Shown here piece after piece: positions 22,563 through 35,698 of a DNA stretch of 64,000 bases. Both the position numbers and the translations under genes were made by a program. Every line of letters begins with the position of its first letter. Positions within the stretch are counted from its first letter, which is position 1. Below the pieces are notes generated by a model. That model saw only the letters and a list, made by a program, of their open reading frames with translations, made no database searches and had not been told where the DNA came from. Source of the stretch: Cercospora beticola (lineage: Eukaryota; Ascomycota; Dothideomycetes; Mycosphaerellales; Mycosphaerellaceae); assembly GCF_033473495.1 (NCBI RefSeq), contig NC_088935.1:558001-622000 (forward strand), written 5' to 3'.

Positions 22563-23717
22563 GATAATGATGTCTGTAATGAAAGTTAATAAATGATCCC
22601 AGTTTCAAATGTAAGCCTACTACCAAGTGTGTGGCAACGAAGGCCAGTACGACCAGTTCAAAGCAGACGTCCCAACGATGCGGTCCGAATGTCTGACTTC
22701 CAGTAGCAGAGTCAACAGAAACGGCACCTTCGCGTCCGATGTTACTGTCGTGAGCCTTCTCCATCTGACCGGTAACCAATCCTAATGTCTCGTACAAAAC
22801 GCGAGCCAAAGAACAACTCCCAGCCTAAGAAAACGCATTCGACGACACGGGAATAAATCCTACACAGTATTTCCCGAGTTCATGTTACTATACTTCAAGG
22901 AAAGCCCGCTTCTACTCCGGACCTTCCGGAACAATTCCTACACGACTCGACCCGCCAGAGTCAGTCGTGCATCAACAAGGATCGCAAGAACCAGTGTTAG
23001 AGAACAGCTTGTGCGGGGAGCTGACTTGGCGCTAGAAAGGATAAGGTCGCCATCTGAGAGAATAGGCGAGCTTGCTTGCGTGTAAGCTTGTGCGTCTAAG
23101 CAGAATTATTTGGGTTGGCGAGGAATTAAGGTTCGAAGCTTTGCGAGTTTACGAAGTGAATGAAGTAGTCCTGTGGACTGTCTCACTTCAAAGCAATCGG
23201 AATACAACGAGTACAAGCAGAAAATTCACTCCATCCTGGGAGATTGCAGAAACATTATGATCAGCGTCAACAATGCATAATCGCAAACCGTATTCGAGCC
23301 ATCGGTACCCTATAGGCATCACTGCTATTTCTCCTCACCCAACCAGCGCAATGCACTCCGAGCTACCCCATACGATCTTTCCTTAGAATGTGGTCCCTTC
23401 ATGCACGTCTTGCAGGGTTCTCCGCGTGGAGTACACGTTGACGCCCTGGGACGGGCTCACAATAGATCGAACTACGTTCCGGTGACACGAGAGGGTAACG
23501 CCTCCCTCGGGCAAGACATGCGCAGGTAGCTTTGTACTGCCTGTCTAGGACTGTTTCTTTTCGCCTATGGAGTGCATAGCCGGATGGTGATCTTGGGGCG
23601 ATACATAGATAGGAAGAACAATTGTTCGAGCCTTCTTCATCTATCTCGTCAATCCGAACAGAGACCGTTCTGGGAGATCTTCGATCCACAAGCAGCACAA
23701 GAAGAACGACGACGAAC
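22563..23717. other. Intergenic region, UstYa-like gene to MFS gene
   Basis: 1.16 kb without a supported exon. It should hold the 3' UTR of the UstYa-like gene and the promoter of the exporter. I searched both strands for repeated short peptides flanked by Lys-Arg sites and found none. Confidence 0.4.
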
Positions 23718-26362
23718 ATGGCAGAGAAGAATCCTGCTGCACATAGTGAGGCATCATCCGGTATGGATATCACAACGAACTCTTCCTCATCAATCAATGC
23801 AATCAAGAGCAGGCAGAAGTATTGTACTGATGACTTCTCTCCGAACAGACATCGCACAACAAAACACTGAAGAGAAAGCCGAAATTACCCACATCGAACA
23901 GATACACACCAACGAGCGTGTTGCCGGCCATGATAACTACTACGAGAAGAATGGTCTCCGCACCTATGGCGATGGAGTTGATCATGAGCCTATAGGCAAG
24001 ATGGTACGTCTCCTCCGATAAAGTACAACAGCAAACGGGACTATTTCCTCCACGTACGAAACACATCAAACCGAACCGCAGGCTAACCAAACTCCCACAA
24101 CAACAGTCTTTCGCCCGAATGATGTCCCTCGTAGCCATGGCATTCCGTACGTCCCACCTCCCTCCCCCGGCCCCCTCGCTCTCCTCTGCCATTCACTAAC
24201 TCTCCCGCCTTACTTGCACAGTCTGGACCGGCAGCCAAATCCCCGTCTACCTCTTCGGCGCCGTCCCACCTTACATCTACCGTGACATCGGAGGTCTCGA
24301 CCGCTGGGTCTGGTTCGTCCTCGCCAACCTCCTCTCCCTCGCTGCAGTGTGTCCGTTTGTCGGTTCGATTTCCGATTTGATTGGACGACGTTGGGTTTCG
24401 ATTATTGGGGCTTCATTGCTGGTGATTGCGATGATTATTTGTTCGACTGTGCATGATAGTGAGTTTCCCACACTTCTCGTTTCGTCTGTGTCGACGAGAG
24501 GCATGTGAGATGAATGTGCTGATATAATTACCAGTGAATTACTTCATCTGCGGCATGGTTTTCGCTGGAGTAGGAGCTGGAATTAACGAGCTTACTGCAC
24601 TGGCTGCGACATCCGAATTGGCACCGACTTCGAAGAGAGGGAAGTATGTTGCTGTACTGATCTTTTCGATTTTGCCTTTCTTGCCGTCGGTGTTGTAGTA
24701 AGTTTTGCCACTGCTTCGTCCTCCAGGGATCCACGATGTTGACCAATAATCTCAGCGGCCAGCTCATCGCATACTATGCCGACTGGAGATGGCTCGGTCT
24801 CATTTGTGGGTTGTGGGCGTTCATCGGACTTGTAAGTTTAGAGAGTGAGCGGAGATATTCGACTGGCTTTGAGCTAATGTTAACATTTATGGCAGGTGAT
24901 GGTCGTGGTCTTCTACCACCCTCCGCCACGAGTCAACTCTCAAGGCATGACGACCCGAGAAGTCCTCCGGCAGATTGATTATGTCGGTGGTATCTTGTCC
25001 GTGGGCGGAATGCTTATGTTCATGATGGGAATGGTGAGTCGAAACAACGTCATCCACAGTTCTGCAAATCCGTCATTTTCTTCGCAGAACCAGCTTGCTG
25101 ACTCCTCGCTCTTCTCCTATAGCAATGGGGCGGATACCAGGTAAGCCCCGGAATTGTCATCCAGAAATCCGGTCGGCTCACACTGACATCTCCCTCTTCA
25201 GTACGACTGGGACAGCGCCCACGTCCTCGCCCCCCTCATCCTCGGCGTCGTCATGATCATAGCCTTCCTGATATGGGAAAGCTACTACGCCCCCTATCCC
25301 ATGTTCCCCAAACGCCTCCGACAAGACCCTCGAACCTTAGCCATGACGCTCGTTATCACTTTCATCTCGTAAGTCTCATCAATCTCGACAGCTCTGCCTC
25401 GATCATCAGAATCTCCGTGTGTGCTGACATGCATCGCAGCGGCGCGAACTTCTTCTCCGTCCAAATGTTCTGGCCAACCCAAGCCTTCAACGTCTACGGC
25501 CACGACCCCGTCGGAGTTGGAATTCGCGGCTTGCCCGTAAGTTTTGGTGTCCTGGGTGGAGCATTTATCGTTCTCTGGCTGCTTTCCGTTTTTCGAGGAC
25601 ATAATAAGGAACTGATGATCGCTTCTTCGATTCTGATGACCGCCGGTTGTGGATCGCTGGCCTGTGCTCGAGTTGACAATTTGAATACAATCTGGGGTCT
25701 GCTGTTCATCGCAGGACTTGGTATCGGAGGAATTGTGGTTCCGGCTTCGATGTGAGTTTGCTTGTCGTCTGGAAGGTTGTTGCGTGCAGCTGACGATGAC
25801 TCCTTGCAGTATCACCACCATCATCTGTCCCGATGACTTGATTGCTACCGTCGCCGCTTTGACCCTCGCGATTCGAGTTATCGGCGGTAGTATCGGCTAC
25901 TGCGTCTACTACAATGTCTTCGTCCACAAATTCGAGACAAAAGCTGTCGAATGTAAGCACACCCACGTTCGACAATGCTTACTTGACTTGGAGGTGGCAT
26001 CTGCTAAAATCATTAGACATTGGGGGCTACATGATGACCCGCCTGAACATCACCAACGAGACCCTCATCGCGGAAGCCATTCAACTGACTGGAGTCTCTT
26101 TGATCGAGAGAATCAACGACATTCCCGGTATTGCCGGAGTACCTGGAGCGTACGACGGAGTTGTCCTTGCGGGGCAAACCGCATATGCGGATTCGTACAT
26201 CTACGTCTATCTGGTGTCTATCGCTTTTGGTGCGATCAGTATCGTCGCCGCCTGTTTCCTCGGAGATATCTCCAAATGTAAGCACACCTTTGATGCCGAG
26301 AGAGTGTTTGCGATGCTGACCACTGTCCAGATATGGACGACCATATTGCAGTCGTGATGTAA
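23718..26362 (+). CDS. MFS exporter, TRI12 / siderophore-iron transporter type
   Basis: Thirteen exons: 23718-23760, 23849-24003, 24107-24146, 24222-24458, 24535-24697, 24756-24831, 24896-25033, 25123-25140, 25202-25368, 25440-25751, 25810-25952, 26017-26277 and 26331-26362. They total 594 aa and every junction agrees in phase. The protein has a soluble N-terminus of about 65 residues, then many membrane spans (14 expected for the DHA2/TRI12 type). The MFS loop motif is VGSISDLIGRRW, followed by ASLLVIAMIICS and AGVGAGINELTALAATSELAP. YRDIGGLDRWVWF and the PDDLIATVAALTLAIRVIGGSIGY segment are characteristic of the TRI12 family, which includes trichothecene efflux pumps and some siderophore carriers. 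Exon 8 is a micro-exon of 18 nt. Two donors for exon 1 are possible (after 23745 or 23760), both in frame. The substrate is unknown. Confidence 0.9.
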
Positions 26363-26728
26363 ATGGGTGTTTGGGAGATCATGAGCCAGCCAGAGAGAGC
26401 AGGAAAGACTGTTCTTCTCGAGGTTGGTGTATTCATGTACTCGTTTCGGTCATGATGATCTGAACGATGCACAGCATAGTTGGGACAGCTTCCTTCAACT
26501 CATTGTCGTTCCTACCGACTGTCCTCCATCCCTTTCCTTGCTCCGGCCTCATGTGGTCCAGGACTGCGTGGTGATCGACGTGTCGGCGTTACGTACCAGC
26601 TTTGAGCTGACGCAGACCAAAACCTCAACGTGACATGCCAAGCCGGATCGCTTGAGGCTCGTCGCCACACCGCTGCTTGCAGAGCAGACATGGCAGTCTT
26701 CCTTGCGCGTAAAGCGAAAACCGTCGAA
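26363..26728. other. Convergent intergenic region, MFS / Rbg1
   Basis: A 366-bp gap holding the 3' UTRs of two converging genes. Nothing else is seen. Confidence 0.5.
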
Positions 26729-27832
26729 TTATTTCTTGATGATCGTGATAATGTCCTCGTCTGCGAGTTCGTGGCTGAGGCCCACTCGTTGCGGTTGGTG
26801 CTTCACACTGCGGCCATAAACAATTGCTATCCGGAACTGGTCCACGATCGTCTTGTGGATGGCGTTACAAAAGTCTTCCACCGTGCATGCTGTGCTACGC
26901 AGCACGACAGGTGCAGTGTAGTCTGGCAGCTTGCCCTTCGGTTTCGTGTATACTCTGCGGAGGTTCAGTTTCTCCCACATTTGCTCCAGTAGCTCGTCAA
27001 TGTTCCAGCCGTGTTCCGAAGAAATTGGACAAGCGTTTGGTATCCTGTACAGCAGATCGAGTTCCTCGATGGAAATCGCGTCAATCTTGTTCAATGCATA
27101 GATGACTGGAATATATGCTCGGCTCTTCGCCTCGATCACATCAATCAAATCGTCCACAGTGGCGTCGCAACGGATTGCAACATCGCAGTTGGCCATTCTG
27201 TACTCGTTGAGCACAGCTTTGACTTCCTCGTTGGTAATGTGGTTCAAAGTTTGTGTTGTGGTGATTGATATTCCACCCTTCTCTTTCTTCGTGATCTTGA
27301 TATTCGGTGGCTGCTTGTTGATGCGAATGCCAAATCCCTCCAGTTCGCTCTCGATAACACGTTTGTCCGTAAGTGGCTTGTTGACATCGAGGACAATGAA
27401 GATCAAATGACAAGTCTTCGCGACTGCAATGACCTGCCGACCTCTACCCTTTCCGTCCTTGGCTCCTTGAATAATACCCGGCAAATCCAGGATTTGAATC
27501 TTCGCACCGTTGTATATGACCTGTCCCGGAACAGTTGTGAGTGTTGTGAACTCATATGCAGCAGCTTCAGAGTGTTGTCCCGTCAGTCTGGACATCAACG
27601 TCGACTTTCCCACAGATGGAAAGCCTATGAACCCAACCGATGCCACTCCTGTACGTGCCACATCGAAACCCACACCACCACCTCCTCCACTGCTGCTCGG
27701 CGTGAGCAGTTCTTTCTTCAGCTTCGCGAGCTTGGCTTTCAATTGTCCCAAGTGGAAAGATGTGGCCTTGTTCTTCTGCGTCTTGGCCATCTCATCTTCG
27801 ATGGCCTTGATTTTGTCCAGCGTCGTCGCCAT
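26729..27832 (-). CDS. RBG1: DRG/Rbg1-type translational GTPase
   Basis: Single exon, 367 aa, the normal length of the DRG1 group. An N-terminal helical part ([20 protein letters not shown]) precedes the Obg-type G domain: P-loop GFPSVGKST at 70-78, DLPG at 116-119 and NKID at 248-251. The G domain carries the S5D2-like insert of DRG proteins. The C-terminal TGS domain (about 290-366) ends in [17 protein letters not shown]1/Rbg1 associates with ribosomes through a DFRP partner (Tma46 in yeast), where it relieves stalling during translation. Closest group markers are the [20 protein letters not shown] stretch and the [13 protein letters not shown] link into TGS, which separate DRG1 from DRG2. 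Confidence 0.97.
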   Translation of the reverse strand: MATTLDKIKAIEDEMAKTQKNKATSFHLGQLKAKLAKLKKELLTPSSSGGGGGVGFDVARTGVASVGFIGFPSVGKSTLMSRLTGQHSEAAAYEFTTLTTVPGQVIYNGAKIQILDLPGIIQGAKDGKGRGRQVIAVAKTCHLIFIVLDVNKPLTDKRVIESELEGFGIRINKQPPNIKITKKEKGGISITTTQTLNHITNEEVKAVLNEYRMANCDVAIRCDATVDDLIDVIEAKSRAYIPVIYALNKIDAISIEELDLLYRIPNACPISSEHGWNIDELLEQMWEKLNLRRVYTKPKGKLPDYTAPVVLRSTACTVEDFCNAIHKTIVDQFRIAIVYGRSVKHQPQRVGLSHELADEDIITIIKK

Positions 27833-28694
27833 GATGGGCTATTTCTGATCGCGATCTCGCGTATTCGGCCGCCGAGGCACTCGTGAGTCGTTGTCGCGGT
27901 GGGTGGTGGTGTACAGAAGGTGTTCGCTCAGAAAATCGACTATGACCGCATTAGTGGGGCAATCGAAGAAAGTCCCGAGAAATCTCGGTCACGTGAGATA
28001 TGGAAGACAGAGATATACAGAGCGAAGCAAAACTGGACAGACGAAGGTTTGGAGATAAGCAGTTGGCTGCCATTACTTCGAAACACATGCTACATTCTCG
28101 GGACGACACTGGGTGCAAATTGGCTCAGGGTAGGCCCGTGCAAGCTGATACGTTCTCAACCAGCTACTGGCGCCGGCTCGTCGCTAGATTAACCACAATG
28201 GACAGCCCGTTTGCAAGGGCCCACGTCGGTGTCTGCCCGCCAACTTACCTTTTGATTGCTGCCAGAGCAACACTCCGTACGAGGCAGTGGGCAGCACAAA
28301 CCGTCGGCTCATCGCATGTGGACAAATGCGATCTACTCCCACCCACGCACGCTGGCGCTGTGCGAGGTAATTGTGCATGAGACAATCCGAGCTCCAGCCA
28401 GTGGTGCGGTGAGTGGGAGGCCAATGACCGGCTACCATCGGGGAAGCTGGAGCGCTCACATGCGCGCACGAATCCTCGAGGTAGAACGTTCCGGTCGATG
28501 CGGGGTGGGCCAACACGTTGCGTAAGGCTTTTGTCTTGCGCCCTACAAGTCTGGCAAGCAGCACACAAGCGACTGCCTTTCCCAACTGCCAGAAGACTCG
28601 CTCGCCAGAAATTTTCTTCTTGCCGTAGTCCCACCTTCCCACTTTTCATTTCGTCCCGCCAGACCAGGACACCTCACCATCATCGCCATCGAGT
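27833..28694. other. Divergent intergenic region, RBG1 / CDO1
   Basis: 862 bp between two divergent start codons. It should hold both promoters. No further gene is supported. Confidence 0.4.
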
Positions 28695-29882
28695 ATGACT
28701 ACCACAGCACGACGGGCCTCTAGTAGTGCGGGGTCGCTGAAGACCGCGTCGCTGCACGACAGTGCCAGAGGCTCGCCCGAGCCTCAGCTATCCCGACGAC
28801 AATCTCTTGACCATGAGGACGAATTCCAGCGTCTCGTTAGCGACATCAATCGCATCTTGGGTCCGAGCAATGGTATCGACAGTGCATCGGTCAAAGTGGG
28901 CGACTTGGTCTCTGCGATGGAGGCATACTCGTCCGATGAGTCAGAATGGTCCCGGTACGCGTTTTCGGACGCTGAAATGGCATACACGAGGAACCTCGTG
29001 GATCGAGGGAACGGCAAAGCGAATCTCTTGGTGAGTCTACAGGAAGAGAAGTGGGAAAGTGGATGGCATTTTGTCCTCGCCCGCGTGTTCAAAGCGGTTT
29101 AGCTCTGAGCACGCCATATTTGTGGTGCCTTAAAGTTCAGGCACCCAGCACATCCGCTCCAGTCCACCACACTAGCCTGCAACAACACCCACTGACCATC
29201 GACATGTAGATTCTCGTCTGGACGCCTGGCAAGGCATCGCCCGTACACGATCATGCAAACGCTCACTGTGTCATGAAAGTCCTCAAGGGCACGCTTGAAG
29301 AAACACTCTATGGCTTCCCATGTCAAGCCAACTCCAATCTTTCATTACTCGATCTGGACTCTGCAGAAGGTGCTGCACTGAACGGCAATACCGAACACAA
29401 ATGTTCAGCCACATGCCCAAGAGCTTCATCGACCAGCAAGTTACCCGTGATGCGAAAGACACGGTACACCACGGACCAAGTAACGTACATGAGTGACCGT
29501 CTCGGCTTGCACTCGGTCGGCAACCCGAGCACAGATCCCGAAGACTTCGCCATCAGTCTGCATCTGTACACTGTGAGTATCCGATCTCGTGCTCCACACA
29601 CCCCGCACACCCTTTATATTGTCGTTACCATGGCGCGAGTGGATCTTGCAGAGCACATACCCAATTCATCATACCAGTCGACACCCAGCCCTCACCCACG
29701 CTTCAGCAATCCTTCTCCACCCCACGCATTTCATTGCGCCTTCGATCTTCCTTCTGACTAGAAACCAGCCACCGAATGCCGCGTCCTCAGGCTGCCATAC
29801 GTATGATCCCAATACAGGCAAGAAGTCCTCCGAGAAGCACAAGATGAACCATTTCTATTCGGAGCTTGGCGTCAAGATGTGA
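28695..29882 (+). CDS. CDO1: Cysteine dioxygenase
   Basis: Exons 28695-29030, 29210-29572 and 29769-29882 give 270 aa, all phase 0. The enzyme oxidises L-cysteine to cysteine sulfinate with O2, the entry to taurine/sulfate production and cysteine detoxification. The substrate-binding part [16 protein letters not shown] is as in the animal enzyme. Iron ligands are His125 and His127 (VHDHANAHC) and His213 (GLHSV). Cys132 and Tyr232 (HLYT) are the pair that forms the Cys-Tyr thioether cofactor, and both are present. Compared with the mammalian enzyme (about 200 aa), there is an N-terminal Ser-rich extension of about 40 residues and an insert of about 45 residues after GFPC, common in fungal forms. 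The HLYTPP junction across intron 2 confirms the acceptor at 29768. Confidence 0.95.
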
Positions 29883-32800
29883 GGGGCGTCGAGGTTCTTG
29901 AACAGCTCGATTTTTTACCGCGACAACATTCGAAATGTTGCCGGCGGCTTACTTACTTTTGAGAGCCTTGTTTCGACGAGCATCGCTGAATATCGTCAGA
30001 GATTACATCTCTGGTGAGAGACGTCGAAGGCGTCTTGCGTCGACGTGGGTTCGATGGCGATGACTGCCTGATTTTAGCTGCCGCATTCTTCGTTTTGCAA
30101 GTTTGAGCCCAATGAGGGACATTGAATACTGCCGCACGAACGATCTTGATTAGGAGATATGGCGTATCGGTTGGGAAGGAAAGGGAGGCGTTCGTTGACC
30201 AATTTGTCGGCAAAGGCGTTCACTGACGGACTTCAGATGGAGCGTGCTGCCATCGTACCTTTCACTGCGACTACATCCATAGCAATTAACGAAACCTTTA
30301 AAAACGATTTTCATCATGCATTCATCCCATCTCCCCTGCGCTCCCGCCAATCCAACCACCCCCTCATCCCTGCCCATCAGTATCCCAATGCTCGTCACTG
30401 GCCACAAATCAACGTCGCATTTCCCTCTTAAACGCACATTTACATCCGCAACCACAAGGGAAAACCCTCTCACGTCGGGAATGTCCCGAGGACTTCGAAT
30501 GCGAAGATATTATCCGGCTTATCATAGATCTCCAATTTTGCGGACTTTCGTAGCAGTCCTAGGATACGTGGTTTCTTTCTTCGCATGTGAAGAAGACATT
30601 CAGAGTGGAGCAGAAGGTAGTGGGGTAGTAGATGGTGGGTTGAATGATTAGTAGGCCAAAGGGCAACATTTGTGAGAGAGAAAGAGGAAAGAAGGGGTAT
30701 GGTTCGGGAACAAGGAAGGGTATGATATTTTTGGTATTGGTTGACCTGCACTGGTAGCAGTGTGTCGATGGCGGTAACAAATATTTCTTCTAGATTTCTC
30801 GTGGCACTTCGTGCAATGGAGTTGTGGGACCTGAAGGGACCGAGAAGAAGGATGGGATATATGGATTGAATGGCAGTTGATGGGAAATTGTTCGGGAAGC
30901 AATGTGAAACTGCCGTTCTTCGCTGCAAACCATGTTCGTTCAGCTTTTGAGTATGTCTCATGGTCACTCGACTCCCACCATCTCCGTGGCCGTGGTAAGC
31001 ATTCTCACAAACACGACATCTTCAGGAGACTCGACCTCCCCTCTCGGAACTCGGCCGTTCACACCCCATCTCTCGGCCCACCGCACCTCCAACCATCCGA
31101 ATATCTAATCCGGTGCAGCAAATCCAAACGACGTCGCCCAGCCCATCACTCCAGCCTTCTCTTCTCCTTAAGTTTATACGCTAAGAAGGCAAAACGCACA
31201 GACTTACCACCGTTGGTCATATTCCCATGACTAAGTGACGCAAGACCTAACAACAAACGTCCAACGTCTTCCGTCTAGACACGTCCGCTGGCCGCTGATC
31301 TAGTGCTCTGCACGTCACATCTGTGCATCGTCGTGAGCACATTTGCAGAACAACGTCCGGAAGATGACGGAAGTTGCCCTAGTTCCGCTAGTCAGTTAAA
31401 AAGATATACCTTCTGGAAAGCCGATTTTTCCATGAATGTTCGGAGCATGATGCGGCGTGTTCGATTCAGTATTGCAAAGTGGTGATCCTCCCAACTTTAA
31501 GTCATAGACTCAGTCGATGAAGCCTTAGACTTGGTTGTTGCCAAGTCTCATATTAGACTGCGCCATTCTTCTTCGCATTTCTCGGAGAATTGACTAAGGA
31601 GAGATTTGGTAAGCTAGTTTGAGTGCTGATCAAGTGCTCAATGAAGTTACCTTTGCGCTGGATTTAATGATTAATGCTGGTGGTTTCAACTTCCAGGCAA
31701 GCGTTGTGCTCGAATTTGTGATATTATGCGGGTTTGTGATCCCATTGCACTGGAGTTGGAGCACTTCTCACGAGGAAACAGTGCTTTCCTTCTGCCTAGC
31801 GTCACGCAGTCGACCAAGCGCATCAACACGATCGTCCGATTTCTCATGTCATGCAGCGCAGTCGATACCGCAAACATTGATAGATGACAATTCATCAATG
31901 CCGTCTTGTCGGTAGATTTGGTTGACATGCGGTTGGCCTCGGTGACGAATACTCGCCTACAAAGTTACAACGGCGGACCCGGCAGTCCGGTTCCCACAAG
32001 CCCCGCGTCTCGAGGTCTAGACGCCAAAGGTTCAGTTTCGTTGGCAACGATCCCATAGATTGATGTGCTTGCGGAACTCCGGACTTGGGCGTCTATGCAG
32101 TCGATTGCAATTCGGAGAGTTTCATGTCTAGGATTGTCTTCAGCCTTGTCGTGGTTGGATTTGTGTAACTGGGAGGTCCCCACCGCGATTGAGCTTGACA
32201 ATCCAAATAAATGGGCGCGCAGCTTGTACTGAAAACGACGTCGATCGCCGAACCCGTCGTGGCTGTGTTTCTTCAACAGTTGCTCGCTTGATTGGATGTC
32301 TTGTTTCAAGTTACGAGCTGTCAACGAAGAGCTTGGCAAATGCCGGATCCTGCCGAGGGGTAATGTGAGGATGCGTAGACTACGGTGCTTGTGCTGTGTC
32401 AGAGTCATGATCGTTGTCAGGAGTCGGAACCTTTCGTGATGCTCAACGACTATGTTGAACTGGCCATCTCTTGTCCAGATCTATGATGACGCATAATCGA
32501 AGGGATGTTCTGCTTCATCTGCATCTGCATACGAGGCCGCTGTGATTTCGACGCCCTGGAGAACAGCAGTGGGGCAGCATGCTTGATGCCTGCCGATCGA
32601 GTCTGCGCATCATCCAAAGTACGACAGGAACTGCAGCTTACCAGAAGCAGGTACAGCAGTGGCCACTCCTGACTGCCACAGCTTCTGAGATATCGAAGAT
32701 CGAACACGAATGTTCCGTCACATGCTGGAAGTGGCCATGTTCGAGTTGGTGACACGGCGCATTCCGGGCTGTGTGGCTGATGCTGTCGTGCAACTACCTC

Positions 32801-35698
32801 CTAACGCGTCATTGTTGTCGTTTCCAAAGATCGTCTCCCTGAGACTCTCGACTTGCATATGTTCTTGAAGTGCTAGCACCGCTGGTGGTGCCAAGCTAGA
32901 ACCGTCTTGAGCTTGTAGTGATTAGACCGCGGCGCTCTCCCGAGCGTTTATTGATCGACAAGCCGGATCGACTTGAAGATGATCAGCAACAATCTTTTCT
33001 TGTGGGCTTGTGGCCGTCGGCGATATATCATTATTCGTGTTTGATGATGCTCGCAACGAGAGCGATGCGATGCGGTGGAAGGGCTCGTAAGTTTCGAATC
33101 AGGCGTGTTCTATTTGCGGGCATAGTTTACAGGAACGGAAAGGTTAATGTTGTACAAGCCGAAGGGTTCGGACAATGCCTGTTACAATCTTGCACGACAA
33201 CCTACTTTCGACTCGGAGAAGTTTGGTTGGGTACAACCTGCAGAATTGTGGACGTGGGATCTCACCATTGGCCCGCATCGCTGCCGTCATTTTGAATTTC
33301 GAAACCATTGGAAGGACCAACCACGCCCGGACTTGTTCGAGTGTAGGGATGGCGTGAGAGACTTGGTGGCGGTGCAATAGAATTGATCGAAAAGAGAAAC
33401 TCTCAAACGATGTCGAGGCAGCCCGGAGATCCGGCTCCAGGCTAGTTGAAGGCAATTGTGTGAGCTAAGCAGAGGCGGCCCTCGCAAGCGCGCAAGCGTA
33501 AGTTTTGGCTAGCAAATGGTAAGGCTTTGCGGTATGCAACGCGCTCTGAGTCGCTGGCCAGAATCGATGTAATTGCTCAGCAGGAGTCGAGATCCCAACA
33601 CGCTGACGCCCAGAGTGGGAAGGGTAGATGAGGTGTATCATGATGCGCGGCCCAAGAGGGAAATCCAGGATTCAATAGCTGGGAGTAGTTCAACAAGGCC
33701 TAGGGCGAATGGTGGTGGTCGGAAGGGTCCGAGCTATTTCGAGCAGGAGTACATGGAATACATACCGTGCGTTCGCCCGCCGGCAGTGATGGCGGCGTGG
33801 TGCTGGGTGCCATATTGCCATTCATAGCAAAAAGCATGCGAAGCGAGACGAACACCCAGCGGGAGGTCGCGTGGCTGGTCCTCTGGTAATTTGGGGAGTC
33901 GTCGAGGTTTGGATAACCTACTTTGCTCTGTTTCAGTTTAGGTGGGCGGATGAAGCTTGCAGGTAGCGGCCGTCGAGGCCGTCTCGCGCCGATCGACAGG
34001 AGTGATCCCCGCGCGGGCGGGCTGGTCTGGTGTCGCGATATGGCCCTTCGGGAGGACGGACGGAGTTGCTGTGCATCATGTCGTCGTGCCTGCTCTGCCG
34101 GATCAGCAGCCAGCAGAGCAGCAGCGGGAAGGTGTGGCGCCAAGCACGGGCAGGCAAGGAAGCGTTGAGAGTCGCAGCAAGAAGGATCGCCGCTAGTGTG
34201 GAGCAGGTGCAGCATATTCTACCAATCGCAAAAGTACACTTTCAGCGTTTCTGCCAAACTCACAAGCTTACTCGCGCGCGCTGCAGCTTTTACCTTTGCG
34301 AAAAGGCGCTAAGCTTTCGGTGTCGTTGAACGCGATGGAGCAAATGGGAAAGGCGTGTCTCGGGGGCAGGAGGAGATGTGAGCAGGTGTCGGCCTGGATG
34401 GCGAGCTTGGGCGACGACACGGGCAATAGTTGCGGCGGCCTGCACTCGACGATCTTTGATGAGGAAGTCTGCTAGCGAGGTGGCCCGAATGCCTGCTGGC
34501 CTGGTCTGGTCTGGTCGGCCTGCTCGCCGTCATCGCAGCAGACACGGCGACCTCGGCTGGGCGTGGGTGTGCCATACTGTGAGTGGATGTGAGTGACGAT
34601 GCGCTGGACGATGCGATCAGGCGCAGGGAGCACGTGTGGTGGTAGCGGCGAGCAATGGAGAGGCAGATGCGGCGTATGTTTCTGCCATTGGAGGTCGCGC
34701 GTGGACGAAAGAGGATGCAGAGCGCCCAAGCGCCTGCAGCGGGAATGATGCCCACTGCATCGCAGGGCGAGTGGCAGATGGCAATACTGTAGTACATAGT
34801 GCAGACGGTGCAGTACAGAACAGGCACAGGACAGCACAGGACAGGCACCACCGCATCGCACAGCAGCGCGGTCGCAGCAGGCCGGCCAGCAAGTGGATGC
34901 GGATCCGCCCTGGACTGCACCGGCGGTGGCAGGCCACGAGAGCGGGCGACGACTGTGCGACGTCTGACAGGCATTGTGTCTGGCGATGGCAGCGCTCTGT
35001 GACGCGGTCCCGCCCTGTCGTCGGATGTGGATGTGAGCACTAGGCGGGCGGGCGGTCCACATCCTCTATCCCACGCCCAGCCCCGGGCAGCAGCAGTGCG
35101 CGCGCGATGGCCGTGCGGTCGATCGCAGGCCGCAGGGATGGCCATCCAGCAAAGCCTCAACTCGTCGCAGCAGCACAGCGCCAGCACCAGCACCAGCGCG
35201 AGGGCCAACTTCCCACCGCGCCGAACCGTGCGTACTGGCAAACCTACACTAAGTTAGACACCCTGGCACGACCGCCTCCGCAAACTCTCAGCACTTGATC
35301 TACTCAACCCGGCCCTCGCAGCCTCGACTCGTCTCCTGTAACCTGCACGCGCAGACCGCAGCCCGCATATGAGTCTCGCTCGCTGCTGCTGCTGCTGCTG
35401 CTGTCGTTGTTGCCGCCGCTGATTATGCCCTCATCCCGCCGCCTTCCCCAGCTGTCGAGTCCTGGCTCGCATGTTGCACATCGCATCCCCGAGCGAACTG
35501 CTGCAGCATAGCGTGCAGCCGCCGTTTCTGCCGCCCTAAGCCCAAGCAAGCCACAGGCGTGTAAAGCTGCTGTTCGCTCCTGCTGTCTCCAACGCCGTTG
35601 CTGCTATAGCCGCACCGTTGCCTGCTGCACTGCACCGCACCTGCTGCCACGACGTAAGCGCTGCCTCACCGCGGCGCTGCTACACGGTCGTCGATGCC
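29883..35698. other. 5.8-kb region without a recognisable gene
   Basis: The longest stretch without a supported gene here. Frames up to 310 codons exist at the right (34309-35241, minus), but they are low-complexity Pro/Arg/Ser/Cys sequence over GC-rich DNA and have no ATG-led conserved core. The right 1-1.5 kb is probably the promoter and leader of the CENP-B-like gene. No tRNA, transposon or long repeat was found. Confidence 0.45.
35383..35403 (+). repeat. (CTG)7 trinucleotide repeat
   Basis: Seven perfect CTG units sit in the GC-rich leader region about 300 bp upstream of the CENP-B-like start codon, where they would be transcribed if the leader starts far upstream. Confidence 0.8.

Noticed and set aside
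33700..34215. 171-codon minus-strand frame
   Set aside because: Pro/Arg/His-rich, no domain, equally long frames on the other strand.
34309..35241. 310-codon minus-strand open frame in GC-rich DNA
   Set aside because: Starts at a non-ATG or weak codon, low-complexity Pro/Arg/Ser/Cys composition, no domain. It lies in the probable leader/promoter region of the CENP-B-like gene.
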